From Flavobacterium sp. IB48 (lineage in GTDB: Bacteria > Bacteroidota > Bacteroidia > Flavobacteriales > Flavobacteriaceae), in NCBI RefSeq assembly GCF_016405855.1, contig NZ_JAEFCA010000002.1:629031-693030 (forward strand): DNA of 64,000 nt, read 5' to 3'. Position 1 is the first letter of the stretch; the number at the start of each line of letters is the position of its first letter. This document shows positions 25,869-34,644 of the stretch, piece after piece. The translations under genes and the position numbers were made by a program. The notes under the pieces are model-generated. The model was not told the DNA's origin. It made no database searches and saw only the letters and a list, made by a program, of their open reading frames with translations.

Positions 25869-26681
25869 CTAGCTAGCTAATTTTTGATCAAATGACTTTA
25901 ATTCCAATTGGTATTTTCGAGGTTGTAAGTTTCGTTTTAAAAACTGCACTGGCGCTGTAATTGCGGTTAGTTTCATATGAGATAGTTTTTTAATCTCACT
26001 TATTTGTTTTACTGCAAAGTTCAAAATAGGCTCAAACGGAGTAAAATAATTATAACTATGTTGTGCTATCTCTAGTTCTAAAACTTCTCTGAGAATACTT
26101 TTCATTAATAAATAACGAACTGCTCCTCTATTTGGAATTCTTTTAAGTTCCTGAAATTTCTCTCCAATTTTATGATTTTCGTCGCCTATATAAATATAAT
26201 TTCCAGAATTGCTCGTAAATATTTTTTTCACTTGAGAAACAAAATCAGTTTCTTTATTTTCGATTGTTGTTGGCATTCCAATTATTGAAAATTGAATCTG
26301 CTGATGGCTTTGAAAATACAATACACTATTAATCATAGAAGAATTACTCATAATACCCGATTGTTGTTTTTTAAGACAATTAGTAGCTCCATCGGCACCA
26401 AAACTATGCAAAACATTTCCTTTCTCGCAATAAGCAAAAAACACAGGCGAAAACGGATTAGATTCGATGCTTAAACTAATTTCTTGATTGAAAGTTAAAT
26501 CAAAACTGAGATAAGTCATTTCTTTTTCAAAACGAACTCCAGAAATACTCCCTCTTGCCCATTTTGATTTAATTGTTAATCTATATTCATTAGCATTGAC
26601 TTTTAAGCTTCCGCCAAAACTCTCTTTCAAATTATTAAAAACAGCATCAAAGCTTCCAGTATTTAAGTAAAGTTTTTTCAT
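25869..26681 (-). CDS. Unknown protein resembling an AraC-type sensor domain without its HTH
   Basis: The 270-residue protein has no signal peptide. The N-terminal part (LKESFGGSLKVNANEYRLTI, then FFAYCEKGNVLHSFG and the later LLMKSILREVLELEIAQH) resembles the sensory half of Bacteroidota AraC-family regulators. The region where the two helix-turn-helix units should lie is only about 60 residues long and has no recognisable HTH; the chain ends KSFDQKLAS. It could be a degenerate regulator, a lone ligand-binding protein, or an unrelated family. I see no frameshifted HTH downstream. The function is not assigned. Confidence 0.6.
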   Translation of the reverse strand: MKKLYLNTGSFDAVFNNLKESFGGSLKVNANEYRLTIKSKWARGSISGVRFEKEMTYLSFDLTFNQEISLSIESNPFSPVFFAYCEKGNVLHSFGADGATNCLKKQQSGIMSNSSMINSVLYFQSHQQIQFSIIGMPTTIENKETDFVSQVKKIFTSNSGNYIYIGDENHKIGEKFQELKRIPNRGAVRYLLMKSILREVLELEIAQHSYNYFTPFEPILNFAVKQISEIKKLSHMKLTAITAPVQFLKRNLQPRKYQLELKSFDQKLAS

Positions 26682-26830
26682 AATAGGGTTTTGATTTAGT
26701 AAAGTGGTTAGTAACTATTTACGTACAAAAACTAACCTTGGTTTTTAACTTAATTTCTATATTCCAAAGTTCGTTTATATTGCCAATCAATTCCTTATAC
26801 AATTTTGGTGAGATATTTCATAATTATTAT

Positions 26831-27046
26831 TTTAAGGTTCTGAGATTCTAAGATGCTAAGGTTCTAAGGTTCTCATGCTTCAAAAAATAAAGAGCAAAAA
26901 AACTTAGTAACTTAGAACCTCAGTAGCTTAGAAACTAAAAAAAAAAGCAACCTAAAAAACTAAGCTTCTACCTTTCCCACTTTTCATAAACAGTAAGAAA
27001 AAAAACTTAGCATCTTAGAACCTCAGTAGCTTAGAAACTAAAAAAA
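26831..27046. repeat. CTAAG-type repeat cluster with a duplicated right arm
   Basis: A left arm (26831-26873, TTTTAAGGTTCTGAGATTC...) is followed by two direct copies of a right arm. These lie at about 26901-26946 and 27005-27048; each reads AACTTAG..., then AACCTCAGTAGCTTAGAAAC and a run of A residues. The cluster fills most of the 439-bp gap between the genes ending at 27121 and starting at 26681. No coding sequence is supported there. Confidence 0.85.
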
Positions 27047-27081
27047 AAGCAGCTGCCTCAAATAAATTTGAAACAACTGCT
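27041..27081 (-). terminator. Probable intrinsic terminator for the small gene at 27121
   Basis: On the minus strand a 16-bp stem (AGCAGTTGTTTCAAAT with ATTTGAGGCAGCTGCT, including G-U pairs) is followed by a run of T residues. It overlaps the end of the repeat cluster. Confidence 0.7.
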
Positions 27082-27120
27082 CATCAGCAAAATAAAAATA
27101 CTAATCTATTTTTATTCTTT

Positions 27121-27462
27121 TTATGTTAATTCGTTTATGTCTGAATTTTTGGAATAATTGGCTTTCGGAATGTCTTTAAAAAATTCGGCTTCTTCCAAAT
27201 CTGCCATTGGACCATATCCTAGCAAATGAGTTCCTTTTCCGCCATCTTTTGTTTCTATTACATATAAAATAGACATGTCATCGGGATCACTCATACCTTC
27301 ATAACGATGATGCGCCACAATAAAAACATCTTCTGGTTTATAAGCAACTTTACTTTCTGAATCTATCAGACGATCACTTTCAAATAAATAATTTACCGTG
27401 TAGCCTTCATCTTGATATCTCTTTATATTATCGGTTTCGTGTTTTGAATCTTCCCTTTTCAT
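27121..27462 (-). CDS. Small acidic conserved protein (often mislabelled PRPP synthetase)
   Basis: The 113-residue protein has no signal peptide. Its middle, HRYEGMSDPDDMSILYVIET, followed by GGKGTHLLGYGP, matches a small Bacteroidota family with a (R/H)xEGxSDPDDxxxxYAI core. Databases often label that family phosphoribosylpyrophosphate synthetase, although it is far too short and lacks PRPP-binding motifs; this is from memory. The function is unknown. It lies within the stress-gene stretch, is transcribed alone, and is followed by a probable terminator and repeats. Confidence 0.75.
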   Translation of the reverse strand: MKREDSKHETDNIKRYQDEGYTVNYLFESDRLIDSESKVAYKPEDVFIVAHHRYEGMSDPDDMSILYVIETKDGGKGTHLLGYGPMADLEEAEFFKDIPKANYSKNSDINELT

Positions 27463-27674
27463 TGCTTTTTATTTTTAACTGTTATTCAAATTTCCGTATA
27501 GAAAAGAGATAAAATTAACTCTAACGATTTTAATCTTGCCTCATTCAAAAATCGCATTTCTGCGAATATTTATTTTCACTAATTTTAATAACGCTTAATT
27601 AAAAAAACAAAAAATACCACATTTTGTGCCAATGAAAATGAACTCATTGGCAAGACAATAAAAACAAATTTTTA

Positions 27675-30497
27675 ATGAATAATTACAACTATGATTTTTT
27701 AGCAAATGGCGGAGAAATGGGTAAACTTACCCGTACTAAAGATTGGAGCAATACAGCTGTTGGACCAGTAGAATCATGGCCTCAAAGTCTTCGCACTACT
27801 TTAGGAATTCTTCTAAACTCTAAATTTCCCATGTTTTTATTTTGGGGACCAGATCATATTTGCTTTTATAATGATGCTTATCGTCCAAGTTTAGGAAATA
27901 ATGGCAAACATCCTTCTATTCTTGGAGAAAAAGGCGCTGATTACTGGTCTGAAATCTGGGATTTTATAAAACCTTTAATCGATCAGGTACTACAAAAAGG
28001 TGAAGCCACTTGGCACGAAGACCAATTACTGCCAATTTATAGAAATGGCAAAATGGAAGATGTTTACTGGACCTTTAGCTATAGTCCTGTAAACGACGAA
28101 AACGGAAAAACAAATGGCGTTTTGGTTATTTGCAATGAAACGACTAAACAAGTCATTACTCGCAAAAAACTCGAAGAAAGCGAAAGACGTTTTAGAAATA
28201 CTGTTAAACAATTGCCACTCGGAATTTGTATTTTAAAAGGAGCCGATCTAATTGTCGAAATGGCCAACGCAACGTATCTTCATATCATTGATAGAGAAGA
28301 AAACGCAATTCTAAATAAACCTATTTTTGATTCTGTTCCCGAAACCCGAGAAACAACATATCCTATTTTAAAAAATGTTTTCGAAACAGGAGAACCTTAT
28401 TATGCAGATGAATTTGCTGTAACCTTAAATCGTTACAACAAACAAGAATTAGCTTATTTTAATCTTGTTTTTTATCCTGTAAAAGAAGACAACAACATTA
28501 CTGGAGTTACCGTTGTCGCTTATGAAGTTACTGAAGAAGTTAAAACTAGATATTTACTGGCCGAAAGAGAAAAAGCCTTTCGTGGCATTGTTATGGATTC
28601 GCCAATTGCAATGGCGATTTTTAGAGGCAACGATTTAACAATCGAAATGGCTAATAAAAGTATGATGCATAATATTTGGCAAAAAGAAGAAAAGGATTGT
28701 ATTGGAATACCTTTATTGAAAGTTTTTCCGGAGTTAGAAAATCAAAAATATCCCGAATTATTGCATGATATTCTTGCAAGCGGAAAAACAATTCGCGAAA
28801 ATGAAGCGATTGCCTATGTTGATATTAAAGGCAAACTGAAAAAATTCTACCTTGACTACGAGTATACACCGCTCTACGAAAAAAATGAAAAGGTTACGGG
28901 CATTATGTGTACTGTAAACGATGTTACTTCTAAAGTAAAATCAAGAAAAAAAGTTGAAACTGCAGAAGCAAGAGCACGTTTAGCTGCTGAAATTGCCGAA
29001 ATTGCCATGTGGGATTTGAATCTTAAAACTAAGGAACTAATCTACAGCGATACCATTCTAGATATTTTTGGATTTGAAAAAGATAAAAAAATTGTACATC
29101 AAGACATTCGAAGCCGTATTCTTCCAGAAGATGAACATATTGTTTTAGACGCTTTTGCGGAAGCATTAAAAACGGGAATTTATAAATATGAAGCCCGAAT
29201 TTTAAAACTAGACAATTCGATTGCATGGATTAAAGTACACGGAAAAATCTTTTTTGACGAAAATAAAGAACCATCTAAAATGCTGGGAACTGTAATGGAT
29301 TTTACCGCCGAAAAAGAAAGCCAGCAGGTTTTGATGAAAAGCGAAAAAAAATTCAGACTCCTAGCCGATTCTATGCCGCAACTTATCTGGACAAGCGACA
29401 CTTTGGGAAATCTAAATTATTTTAATCAAACAATATATAATTATTCTGGATTGTCGAAGGAAGAAATTGAAAAAAATGGCTGGCTTCAAATTGTACATCC
29501 AGACGATCGCGAGGAGAATGTAAAACTCTGGATGGAGTCTGTAAAAACAGGAAATGATTTTCTATTTATTCACCGTTTTAAACGTTACGATGGCGAATAC
29601 AGATGGCAACTCAGCCGTGCAATTGCACAACTAGACGAATTTGGAAAAGTGCAAATGTGGGTTGGAACTAGTACTGATATTGAAGAACAGAAAAACTTTA
29701 CCAATCAGCTTGAAGATCAAATTATACAACGTACCACACAACTGGAACTCAAAAACAGAGATTTGGTTAATATGAATATCGAACTGCAGTCGTTTGCTTA
29801 TATCTCAAGCCATGATTTGCAGGAACCTTTGCGAAAAATTCAGACTTTTGCCAGTCGATTGACCGATTTGGACGAGCAGAATATGTCGGCGAGTGCCAAA
29901 ACTTATTTAAGCAGAATTGAGTTTTCGGCAAAAAAAATGCAGAATCTCATTCAGGATTTATTAACCTATTCTCGCGCCAATTCTGCCGATCGTGTTTTTA
30001 CATTAGTCAAAATAGACGAAATTGCAGAAGAAGTAATAAGTGATTTTTCTGATCGAATTGAAGAAAAAAATGCTATTGTAGAATATCATGATTTAGGAGA
30101 AGCTATTCTTATTCAGTTTCAGTTTAGACAGCTGTTGCATAATTTGGTAGAAAATGCTTTAAAGTTTTCTCTTCCTGGTGTAGCTCCAAAAGTAACAATT
30201 TCGGTTACAAAAGTTGATGGAAAATCACTTCCAAATGCTGAATTTAAAGACAAAATGTACCATCATCTTCAAGTGAAAGATAACGGAATTGGTTTTGAAT
30301 TGATTTATAAAGAAAAAATATTTGAGGTTTTTCAGCGCTTAAATACTGAAAGCGAATATAAAGGAACCGGAATTGGTCTTGCCATCGTGAAAAAAATCGT
30401 CGAAAACCACAAAGGCTTCATCACAGTTTCTAGCGAAAAAGGTAAAGGCTCTACTTTTAATATTTACTTTCCAGATTTATCTGAAATTAATATTTAA
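27675..30497 (+). CDS. Multi-PAS sensor histidine kinase
   Basis: The 940-residue soluble kinase starts with a PAS-like domain (WSNTAVGPVESWPQSLRTTL, then FLFWGPDHICFYNDAY). Four more PAS modules follow at about 165-290, 300-420, 430-550 and 555-675; the last has the PAS_3 signature WLQIVHPDDRE. A coiled coil precedes the H-box SSHDLQEPLRKI, with phospho-His at about 713, and the ATPase domain ends the protein with DNGIGFELIYKEK and GTGIGLAIVKKI. No membrane segment is seen, so it senses an internal signal such as redox, light or a metabolite. The likely partner is the convergent receiver gene, with which it shares 11 bp at the 3' end. Confidence 0.93.
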   Translation: MNNYNYDFLANGGEMGKLTRTKDWSNTAVGPVESWPQSLRTTLGILLNSKFPMFLFWGPDHICFYNDAYRPSLGNNGKHPSILGEKGADYWSEIWDFIKPLIDQVLQKGEATWHEDQLLPIYRNGKMEDVYWTFSYSPVNDENGKTNGVLVICNETTKQVITRKKLEESERRFRNTVKQLPLGICILKGADLIVEMANATYLHIIDREENAILNKPIFDSVPETRETTYPILKNVFETGEPYYADEFAVTLNRYNKQELAYFNLVFYPVKEDNNITGVTVVAYEVTEEVKTRYLLAEREKAFRGIVMDSPIAMAIFRGNDLTIEMANKSMMHNIWQKEEKDCIGIPLLKVFPELENQKYPELLHDILASGKTIRENEAIAYVDIKGKLKKFYLDYEYTPLYEKNEKVTGIMCTVNDVTSKVKSRKKVETAEARARLAAEIAEIAMWDLNLKTKELIYSDTILDIFGFEKDKKIVHQDIRSRILPEDEHIVLDAFAEALKTGIYKYEARILKLDNSIAWIKVHGKIFFDENKEPSKMLGTVMDFTAEKESQQVLMKSEKKFRLLADSMPQLIWTSDTLGNLNYFNQTIYNYSGLSKEEIEKNGWLQIVHPDDREENVKLWMESVKTGNDFLFIHRFKRYDGEYRWQLSRAIAQLDEFGKVQMWVGTSTDIEEQKNFTNQLEDQIIQRTTQLELKNRDLVNMNIELQSFAYISSHDLQEPLRKIQTFASRLTDLDEQNMSASAKTYLSRIEFSAKKMQNLIQDLLTYSRANSADRVFTLVKIDEIAEEVISDFSDRIEEKNAIVEYHDLGEAILIQFQFRQLLHNLVENALKFSLPGVAPKVTISVTKVDGKSLPNAEFKDKMYHHLQVKDNGIGFELIYKEKIFEVFQRLNTESEYKGTGIGLAIVKKIVENHKGFITVSSEKGKGSTFNIYFPDLSEINI

Positions 30498-30918
30498 ACA
30501 CAAAATTAGATTGCGTAGGAATAAATTTTTTCCAATCAATCTGCATTGCATGTTCTATAGATTTTATAATGTCGTTCATTAAAACTGGCTTTGTAATAAA
30601 GCAGTTTGCGCCAAGACTACGGCATTTTTCAATAATGCCAGGTTCACTTGAAGTAGAATAAATTACAACTGGAACATCTTTTTTACAATCTGACTTTCGA
30701 AGTTCTTCTAAAACATCAAATCCGTTTTTTCCAGGCATATTTAAATCCAAGAAGACTACGTATGGCGTAACTGGCAGATCAGAAATAGCGTTTAAGAAAT
30801 GTTGTCCTCCAGAGTACGTTTGAAGTTTAATATTCTGGGGGATAGACTCTACTGCATCAGCAAAAATACACAAATCATCTTCGTCGTCATCGGTATAGAA
30901 TATAGTAAAATCTGTCAT
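30487..30918 (-). CDS. Single-domain response regulator (Rcp1-like)
   Basis: The 143-residue receiver has an acidic pocket TDDDEDDL, the phosphoacceptor Asp in VVFLDLNMPGKNGFDVL (about residue 58) and the Lys in CFITKPVLMND. The extended acidic N-terminal motif DDDEDDL is usual in receivers paired with PAS or phytochrome kinases. It has no output domain. It faces the multi-PAS kinase gene tail to tail; the two coding regions overlap by 11 bp, each stop codon lying inside the other gene. Convergent arrangement means they are expressed from different promoters. Confidence 0.92.
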   Translation of the reverse strand: MTDFTIFYTDDDEDDLCIFADAVESIPQNIKLQTYSGGQHFLNAISDLPVTPYVVFLDLNMPGKNGFDVLEELRKSDCKKDVPVVIYSTSSEPGIIEKCRSLGANCFITKPVLMNDIIKSIEHAMQIDWKKFIPTQSNFVFKY

Positions 30919-31155
30919 TGTGTCTTTTGGCTTAGAAATTTAAATCTCAAATATAATGTAATTTTATGTAACAAAGAGATCTTGAACTAATTTCTTACAA
31001 AACGCAGCAAATTGAAATCTCATAATTTCTAAGTTTAATTATATAAGCTGTAAAAGGGTAAAAAGAACCAACTTTACTTTTAGCTTTTTCAAGTACAAGT
31101 AAAACTTTATTTGTCAAGCAATTAATTATAAAATATAACTTAAAAATATAATGTT

Positions 31156-31656
31156 ATGGGCGATCATAAAGACCTTACAGATGAATTTGCAGTAGATAAA
31201 ATAAAAGATCTTGCTGCACATATAAAAACGTGCATGTTTTGCACATATAACGAATACAGAATTCAATCTCGACCAATGTCTGTTCAGAAAATTGACGACT
31301 TGGGACAGCTATGGTTCTTATCTGACAGAAATAGCGGTCAGAATGCCGAAATTACTTTAAATCCGATGGTCGAAATTTTCTTTGCAGAACCTCACGATAA
31401 GTTTTTAACGCTTCATGGAACCGCCAGTATTTCGTACGACCGAGAAACTATTGAGGAATTATGGAATCCCGCAGTAAAAATCTGGATGCCGGGCGGTGTA
31501 GACGATCCGAATTTGAGTGTTATAAAATTTGTTCCTGAAGATGGTTATTATTGGAACAACAAAAACGGAAAAATGGTTGCTATTGCTAAGATGACCGCTG
31601 CATTAGTAACGGGAAAAACAATGGATGACGGAATTGAAGGAAGTTTGAAATTGTAG
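31156..31656 (+). CDS. Pyridoxamine-5'-phosphate-oxidase-like flavin-binding stress protein
   Basis: The 166-residue protein has the split-barrel flavin-binding fold of the general stress protein 26 group. The segments CMFCTYNEYRIQSRPMSVQ, LWFLSDRNSGQNAEI and NPMVEIFFAEPHDKFLTLHGTA match the family, and KIWMPGGVDDPNLSVIKF matches its later part. Such proteins bind FMN, FAD or F420 and are induced by stress; true pyridoxamine oxidase activity is unlikely because the C-terminal substrate residues are missing. It is a monocistronic gene. A near-perfect hairpin repeat follows at 31664 and probably terminates transcription. Confidence 0.9.
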   Translation: MGDHKDLTDEFAVDKIKDLAAHIKTCMFCTYNEYRIQSRPMSVQKIDDLGQLWFLSDRNSGQNAEITLNPMVEIFFAEPHDKFLTLHGTASISYDRETIEELWNPAVKIWMPGGVDDPNLSVIKFVPEDGYYWNNKNGKMVAIAKMTAALVTGKTMDDGIEGSLKL

Positions 31657-31663
31657 TTTTCTC

Positions 31664-31759
31664 TTTAACCGCTAAGTACGCAAAGGTTTACGCAAAGTTC
31701 GCTAAGATTATTTTTCTTTTGCGTGCCTTGCGTAAACCTTTGCGTACTTTGCGGTTAAA
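31664..31759. repeat. TAACCGCAAAG-type long hairpin between convergent genes
   Basis: Arms of 33 bp (31664-31696 and about 31727-31759) are inverted copies with two mismatches (TTTAACCGCTAAGTACGCAA and its mate). This is the most regular copy of the family that also sits in czcB, czcC and at 45.2 kb. It lies between the converging PNPOx-like and DUF72 genes, where it could act as a terminator for both. Confidence 0.92.
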
Positions 31760-31778
31760 CAACATTTCTAGAATAAAA

Positions 31779-32492
31779 TTAAACAGTCATTCTTTTCAAT
31801 TCTAAAGCATTTAAAATACCTGCTTCGCTTGCTGTGTTATTAAAATAGACAAATCCTTTCTTAGATTGAATTTTATGGTTTATGTGCTGTAATTCTTTTG
31901 TAGAATAGCTAGAATGAAACAATCTCGGAATTCCATGAAAACGAATGTAAAGCATTGGAAAATCTTTGAAAATAGTCTGAGGAAGATTGGGATGGCTCAC
32001 ACTACAGAATGTAATATTATTTGCTTTAAATGCATTCCAAACCTCATCATTCCACCAGCTTTCATGACGAAATTCTACTACATTTTTAAAATCGTAGTTT
32101 AAAATTCCTAGTATTGCTTCTAGTTTTTCTTTGCTAAAGGCATAACTCGGCGGAAACTGAAATAAAATAGCTCCAAGTTTATCATTCATTCCTTCTTTAC
32201 AAATATTATAAAAATCGTTTAAACGGCTTTCGCAGTCTATCAGTTTTTTGATATGAGTAATTTCTTTTGGCACTTTGATCGAAAAGATAAAAAAGTCTGG
32301 CGTTTTGTTGTGCCAATTTTGAAAAATGCGAACGGTCGGAAATTTATAAAAACTGCCATTAAATTCATAAGTGTCAAAATGTTGGCAATAAAATTCAAAC
32401 CATTTTTTAGTGGGAAGATTTTGAGGATAAAAAACAGTTTTCCAAAAACTGTTGTAAAAGCTGGAACAACCTATTTTTACTTGATTTTTCAT
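31779..32492 (-). CDS. DUF72 (YecE-like) protein
   Basis: The 237-residue protein shows the DUF72 TIM-barrel features: IGCSSFYNSFWKTVFYP near the N-terminus, HFDTYEFNGSFYKFPT, FIFSIKVPKEITH, GAILFQFPPSYAF, and VEFRHESWW. The biochemical role of DUF72 proteins is not settled; they are often found near DNA-repair genes. It overlaps the glycosylase gene by 4 bp (ATGA), so the two are translationally coupled, suggesting a link with base-excision repair. Sequence identity with the family is clear, the role is inferred. Confidence 0.9.
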   Translation of the reverse strand: MKNQVKIGCSSFYNSFWKTVFYPQNLPTKKWFEFYCQHFDTYEFNGSFYKFPTVRIFQNWHNKTPDFFIFSIKVPKEITHIKKLIDCESRLNDFYNICKEGMNDKLGAILFQFPPSYAFSKEKLEAILGILNYDFKNVVEFRHESWWNDEVWNAFKANNITFCSVSHPNLPQTIFKDFPMLYIRFHGIPRLFHSSYSTKELQHINHKIQSKKGFVYFNNTASEAGILNALELKRMTV

Positions 32493-33220
32493 ATATATAA
32501 TTGTTGGCAGTTAGGGCAGAAAAAACTTCTGCGTTTTCGTTCTCCAGTCTGTTTTTTTTGAAATGGCAGATTACATCTTAAACAAACACTTTTAGTATAG
32601 GCTTCCCAATGTTTCTTGAGTTCAAACTTCTTCTTCCAATACAAAAATTCGAAGCTGTAAGTCGAACATTCGCCAATAATCTGACTTTTTACATGAGGAG
32701 GAATTTTTTCTACAATCGATTCGGGATGAACATAACAGCGATATAAAACTTCATTTTTTATGATGTTCCCCACTCCAGAAAAAATATCTTGATCCAGAAT
32801 CACATCGCAAATCATTTTTTTGGGCATTTTCTCAATACTCATCTGTGCTTTCTTCGGATTCCAATTTTCATTCATTACATCAACACTCCAATCGTAATAC
32901 GAATTAATGTCACCTTCTAGAATTTTAATCGAACAGGTATAAAAATTAAGTTCTCCATCATCAAAGACTAAACTTAATCTGGGTTTAGATACCTTACGTT
33001 CGTTTATTCGATAGGTTCCAAACATCAACAGATGAATTTTTACAGTAAAAGAATCAAAACAAATTAAAAAATGTTTTCCCCAGGTTTTAAAAGCAAGCAC
33101 AGTTTTACTGTCTAGACGAGAAATATCTGCATGAGTATTCCCAGAAACAGAAATCACTTTCTGTCCTGTAAACTGTTTCGCTTCTTCTTTTAAGATTACT
33201 ATAGACGGACCTTCGGGCAT
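32489..33220 (-). CDS. Fpg/Nei-family DNA glycosylase (endonuclease VIII-like)
   Basis: The 243-residue enzyme begins M-P-E-G-P, so the N-terminal Pro2 is the Schiff-base nucleophile and Glu3 the catalytic acid. The helix-two-turn-helix has DQDIFSGVGNIIKNEVLYRC. The C-terminal zinc finger uses CLRCNLPF and FFCPNCQQ. It would excise oxidised bases and cut the abasic site. The sequence after MPEGP (SIVILKEEAKQF) is closer to Nei-like proteins than to classic MutM. It overlaps the DUF72 gene by 4 bp and is probably co-transcribed with it. The neighbourhood of stress genes fits oxidative DNA damage. Confidence 0.92.
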   Translation of the reverse strand: MPEGPSIVILKEEAKQFTGQKVISVSGNTHADISRLDSKTVLAFKTWGKHFLICFDSFTVKIHLLMFGTYRINERKVSKPRLSLVFDDGELNFYTCSIKILEGDINSYYDWSVDVMNENWNPKKAQMSIEKMPKKMICDVILDQDIFSGVGNIIKNEVLYRCYVHPESIVEKIPPHVKSQIIGECSTYSFEFLYWKKKFELKKHWEAYTKSVCLRCNLPFQKKQTGERKRRSFFCPNCQQLYI

Positions 33221-33239
33221 ATATATTATTTTTATTTAA

Positions 33240-33266
33240 CTAAAAAATGCAGTTCGAAAACTGCAC
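33240..33266 (-). terminator. Intrinsic terminator after the YciF-like ferritin gene
   Basis: On the minus strand the stem TGCAGTT / AACTGCA (loop TTCG) is followed by six T residues, 22 bp past the ferritin stop codon. Confidence 0.8.
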
Positions 33267-33286
33267 TTTCATTCATTTTTGAAGCT

Positions 33287-33859
33287 TTATTCAATTTCGG
33301 CGGCTTCGAGATTTATAGCATTTACAGCAACTTGTGTAAGCATTTTATCTGCTCCTTTTTCTTCATCAAGCGTTTGTTCCAATAAAGTAGCGGCTTCTGG
33401 CAAACCTAACGTTTCTGCAAATTGTCTTAAAGTACCGTAAGTGGCAATTTCGTAATGCTCAATTTTCTGACTCGCGGCAATAATTGCGGCATCTCGCACT
33501 ACTCCAATTTCGGTTTCTTCCAACATTCCTTTGGCTTCTTCAATCAAACCTTCCATCGCGTCGCATTTTTTGGCTGTTGCTTTTTTACCAACAATTTCAA
33601 ATACTTTTTCCAAACGAGTAATTTGCTCTTCCGTTTCAGTTAAATGATTATCAAGTGCATCTTTTAATTCAACAGAAGAAGCATTTTTCACCATTGTCGG
33701 CAAGGCTTTTGTCAATGCTTTCTCTGCCCAATAAATGTCTTTTAGACTATCTTCAAACAATTCTGTAAGTCCCGATGCGGCGTTCGACTTGGGCTTTGTT
33801 ACTCCTCTTGGAATCGTTTCTTTTGCAGTAGCTGCTGTTTTATTATCTGTAGTTTTCAT
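33287..33859 (-). CDS. Ferritin-like DUF892 protein (YciE/YciF type)
   Basis: I start at 33859 (MKTTDNKTAA), which removes a 47-codon extension that looks like translated intergenic DNA. The 190-residue protein has a low-complexity N-terminal tail, then the four-helix DUF892 domain: LFEDSLKDIYWAEKAL, DNHLTETEEQITRLEKVF, IAASQKIEHYEIATYGTL and LEQTLDEEKGADKML. The Glu and His residues in these helices form the expected di-iron site. YciF relatives are induced by osmotic, heat or stationary-phase stress; the exact role is unknown. It is divergent from the acidic protein gene and ends in a terminator. Confidence 0.92.
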   Translation of the reverse strand: MKTTDNKTAATAKETIPRGVTKPKSNAASGLTELFEDSLKDIYWAEKALTKALPTMVKNASSVELKDALDNHLTETEEQITRLEKVFEIVGKKATAKKCDAMEGLIEEAKGMLEETEIGVVRDAAIIAASQKIEHYEIATYGTLRQFAETLGLPEAATLLEQTLDEEKGADKMLTQVAVNAINLEAAEIE

Positions 33860-34046
33860 GGTATTATTTTTAATGATTAATAGGATTATAAAATTACTGC
33901 CTGTGTTTTGAGGGAGGTTATAAAATTTTAAATTAAAATTCCATTCTAAACACCTGTTAATTATACAATTACACTTCATGATTCTATAATAGATTCGCAT
34001 CTCTTCATGGTAGCTTTGTAATTACTAATTATAAAAACTAGATGTC

Positions 34047-34568
34047 ATGAACACTATCAATAATAAAAACAGAATTAATCGAGATTTGAATGAGCATATC
34101 TCAAGCGATAGAAATTTGAGCGAAGATCTTAAAGCTGATATCAAAAAACCTGATAACGATAACCGCGAAATTGCAGAAAGAGGTTATACGGTACGAAATG
34201 GTCATAATCCGAATAAACCGAATCCTGATCAAGATGATTATATCAACGATGATGATTTGGACGATTTAAATGACGATTTTCATACTGACAGAGATCTTGA
34301 AGACAATAACGATGATATTTATGAAGTTGAATTGGAAGATGAAAATGACGAATTCGATAATCCTTCAGATTTAAAAGAAGATGAATTTGACTTCAACGAA
34401 ACTGAAGATGTTTTGGAAGATATTGACGATGAAGATTTTGATGATGATGATGAAGACGATTATGTTGAAGAAGATATTGATGAACACGAAAATGATTATA
34501 TTGAAGATGATGTTCAAGAAGACAAGGATGATGAAGAATATCCAGAAAATGATCCACGCAAATTCTAA
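34047..34568 (+). CDS. Very acidic, Asp/Glu-rich disordered protein
   Basis: The 173-residue protein has no signal peptide or recognisable domain. From about residue 60 onward it is mostly Asp, Glu, Asn and Ile/Leu/Tyr in short units such as DDDLDDLNDDF and EDDYVEEDIDEHE, giving a strong negative charge. The first 55 residues are mixed and charged (SEDLKADIKKPDNDNREIAERGYTVRNG). It is likely to be unstructured and might bind cations or basic proteins, but no function is known. A TAGCTTTG element at 34011-34018 could be its -7 box. A strong terminator follows. It is flanked by DUF892 and DUF5661 stress genes. Confidence 0.8.
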   Translation: MNTINNKNRINRDLNEHISSDRNLSEDLKADIKKPDNDNREIAERGYTVRNGHNPNKPNPDQDDYINDDDLDDLNDDFHTDRDLEDNNDDIYEVELEDENDEFDNPSDLKEDEFDFNETEDVLEDIDDEDFDDDDEDDYVEEDIDEHENDYIEDDVQEDKDDEEYPENDPRKF

Positions 34569-34590
34569 TATCTTATTCTACTAAAAAAGA

Positions 34591-34626
34591 AAAAACCGTC
34601 TCGTAAATAACGAGACGGTTTTTTTG
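34591..34626 (+). terminator. Strong bidirectional intrinsic terminator
   Basis: A 13-bp perfect stem (AAAAACCGTCTCG / CGAGACGGTTTTT, loop TAAATAA) lies between the converging acidic-protein and DUF5661 genes. A and T tracts flank it on both strands. Confidence 0.93.
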
Positions 34627-34644
34627 AGCATAAAATTTAACTAC

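Noticed and set aside
26831..27046. Possible CRISPR array
   Set aside because: The repeated units are degenerate, closely spaced and partly inverted, with no constant repeat-spacer pattern and no cas genes.
33860..34000. 47-codon N-terminal extension of the YciF-like protein
   Set aside because: The sequence is AT-rich intergenic DNA by composition, and the DUF892 proteins normally begin with a short tail such as the one starting at 33859.
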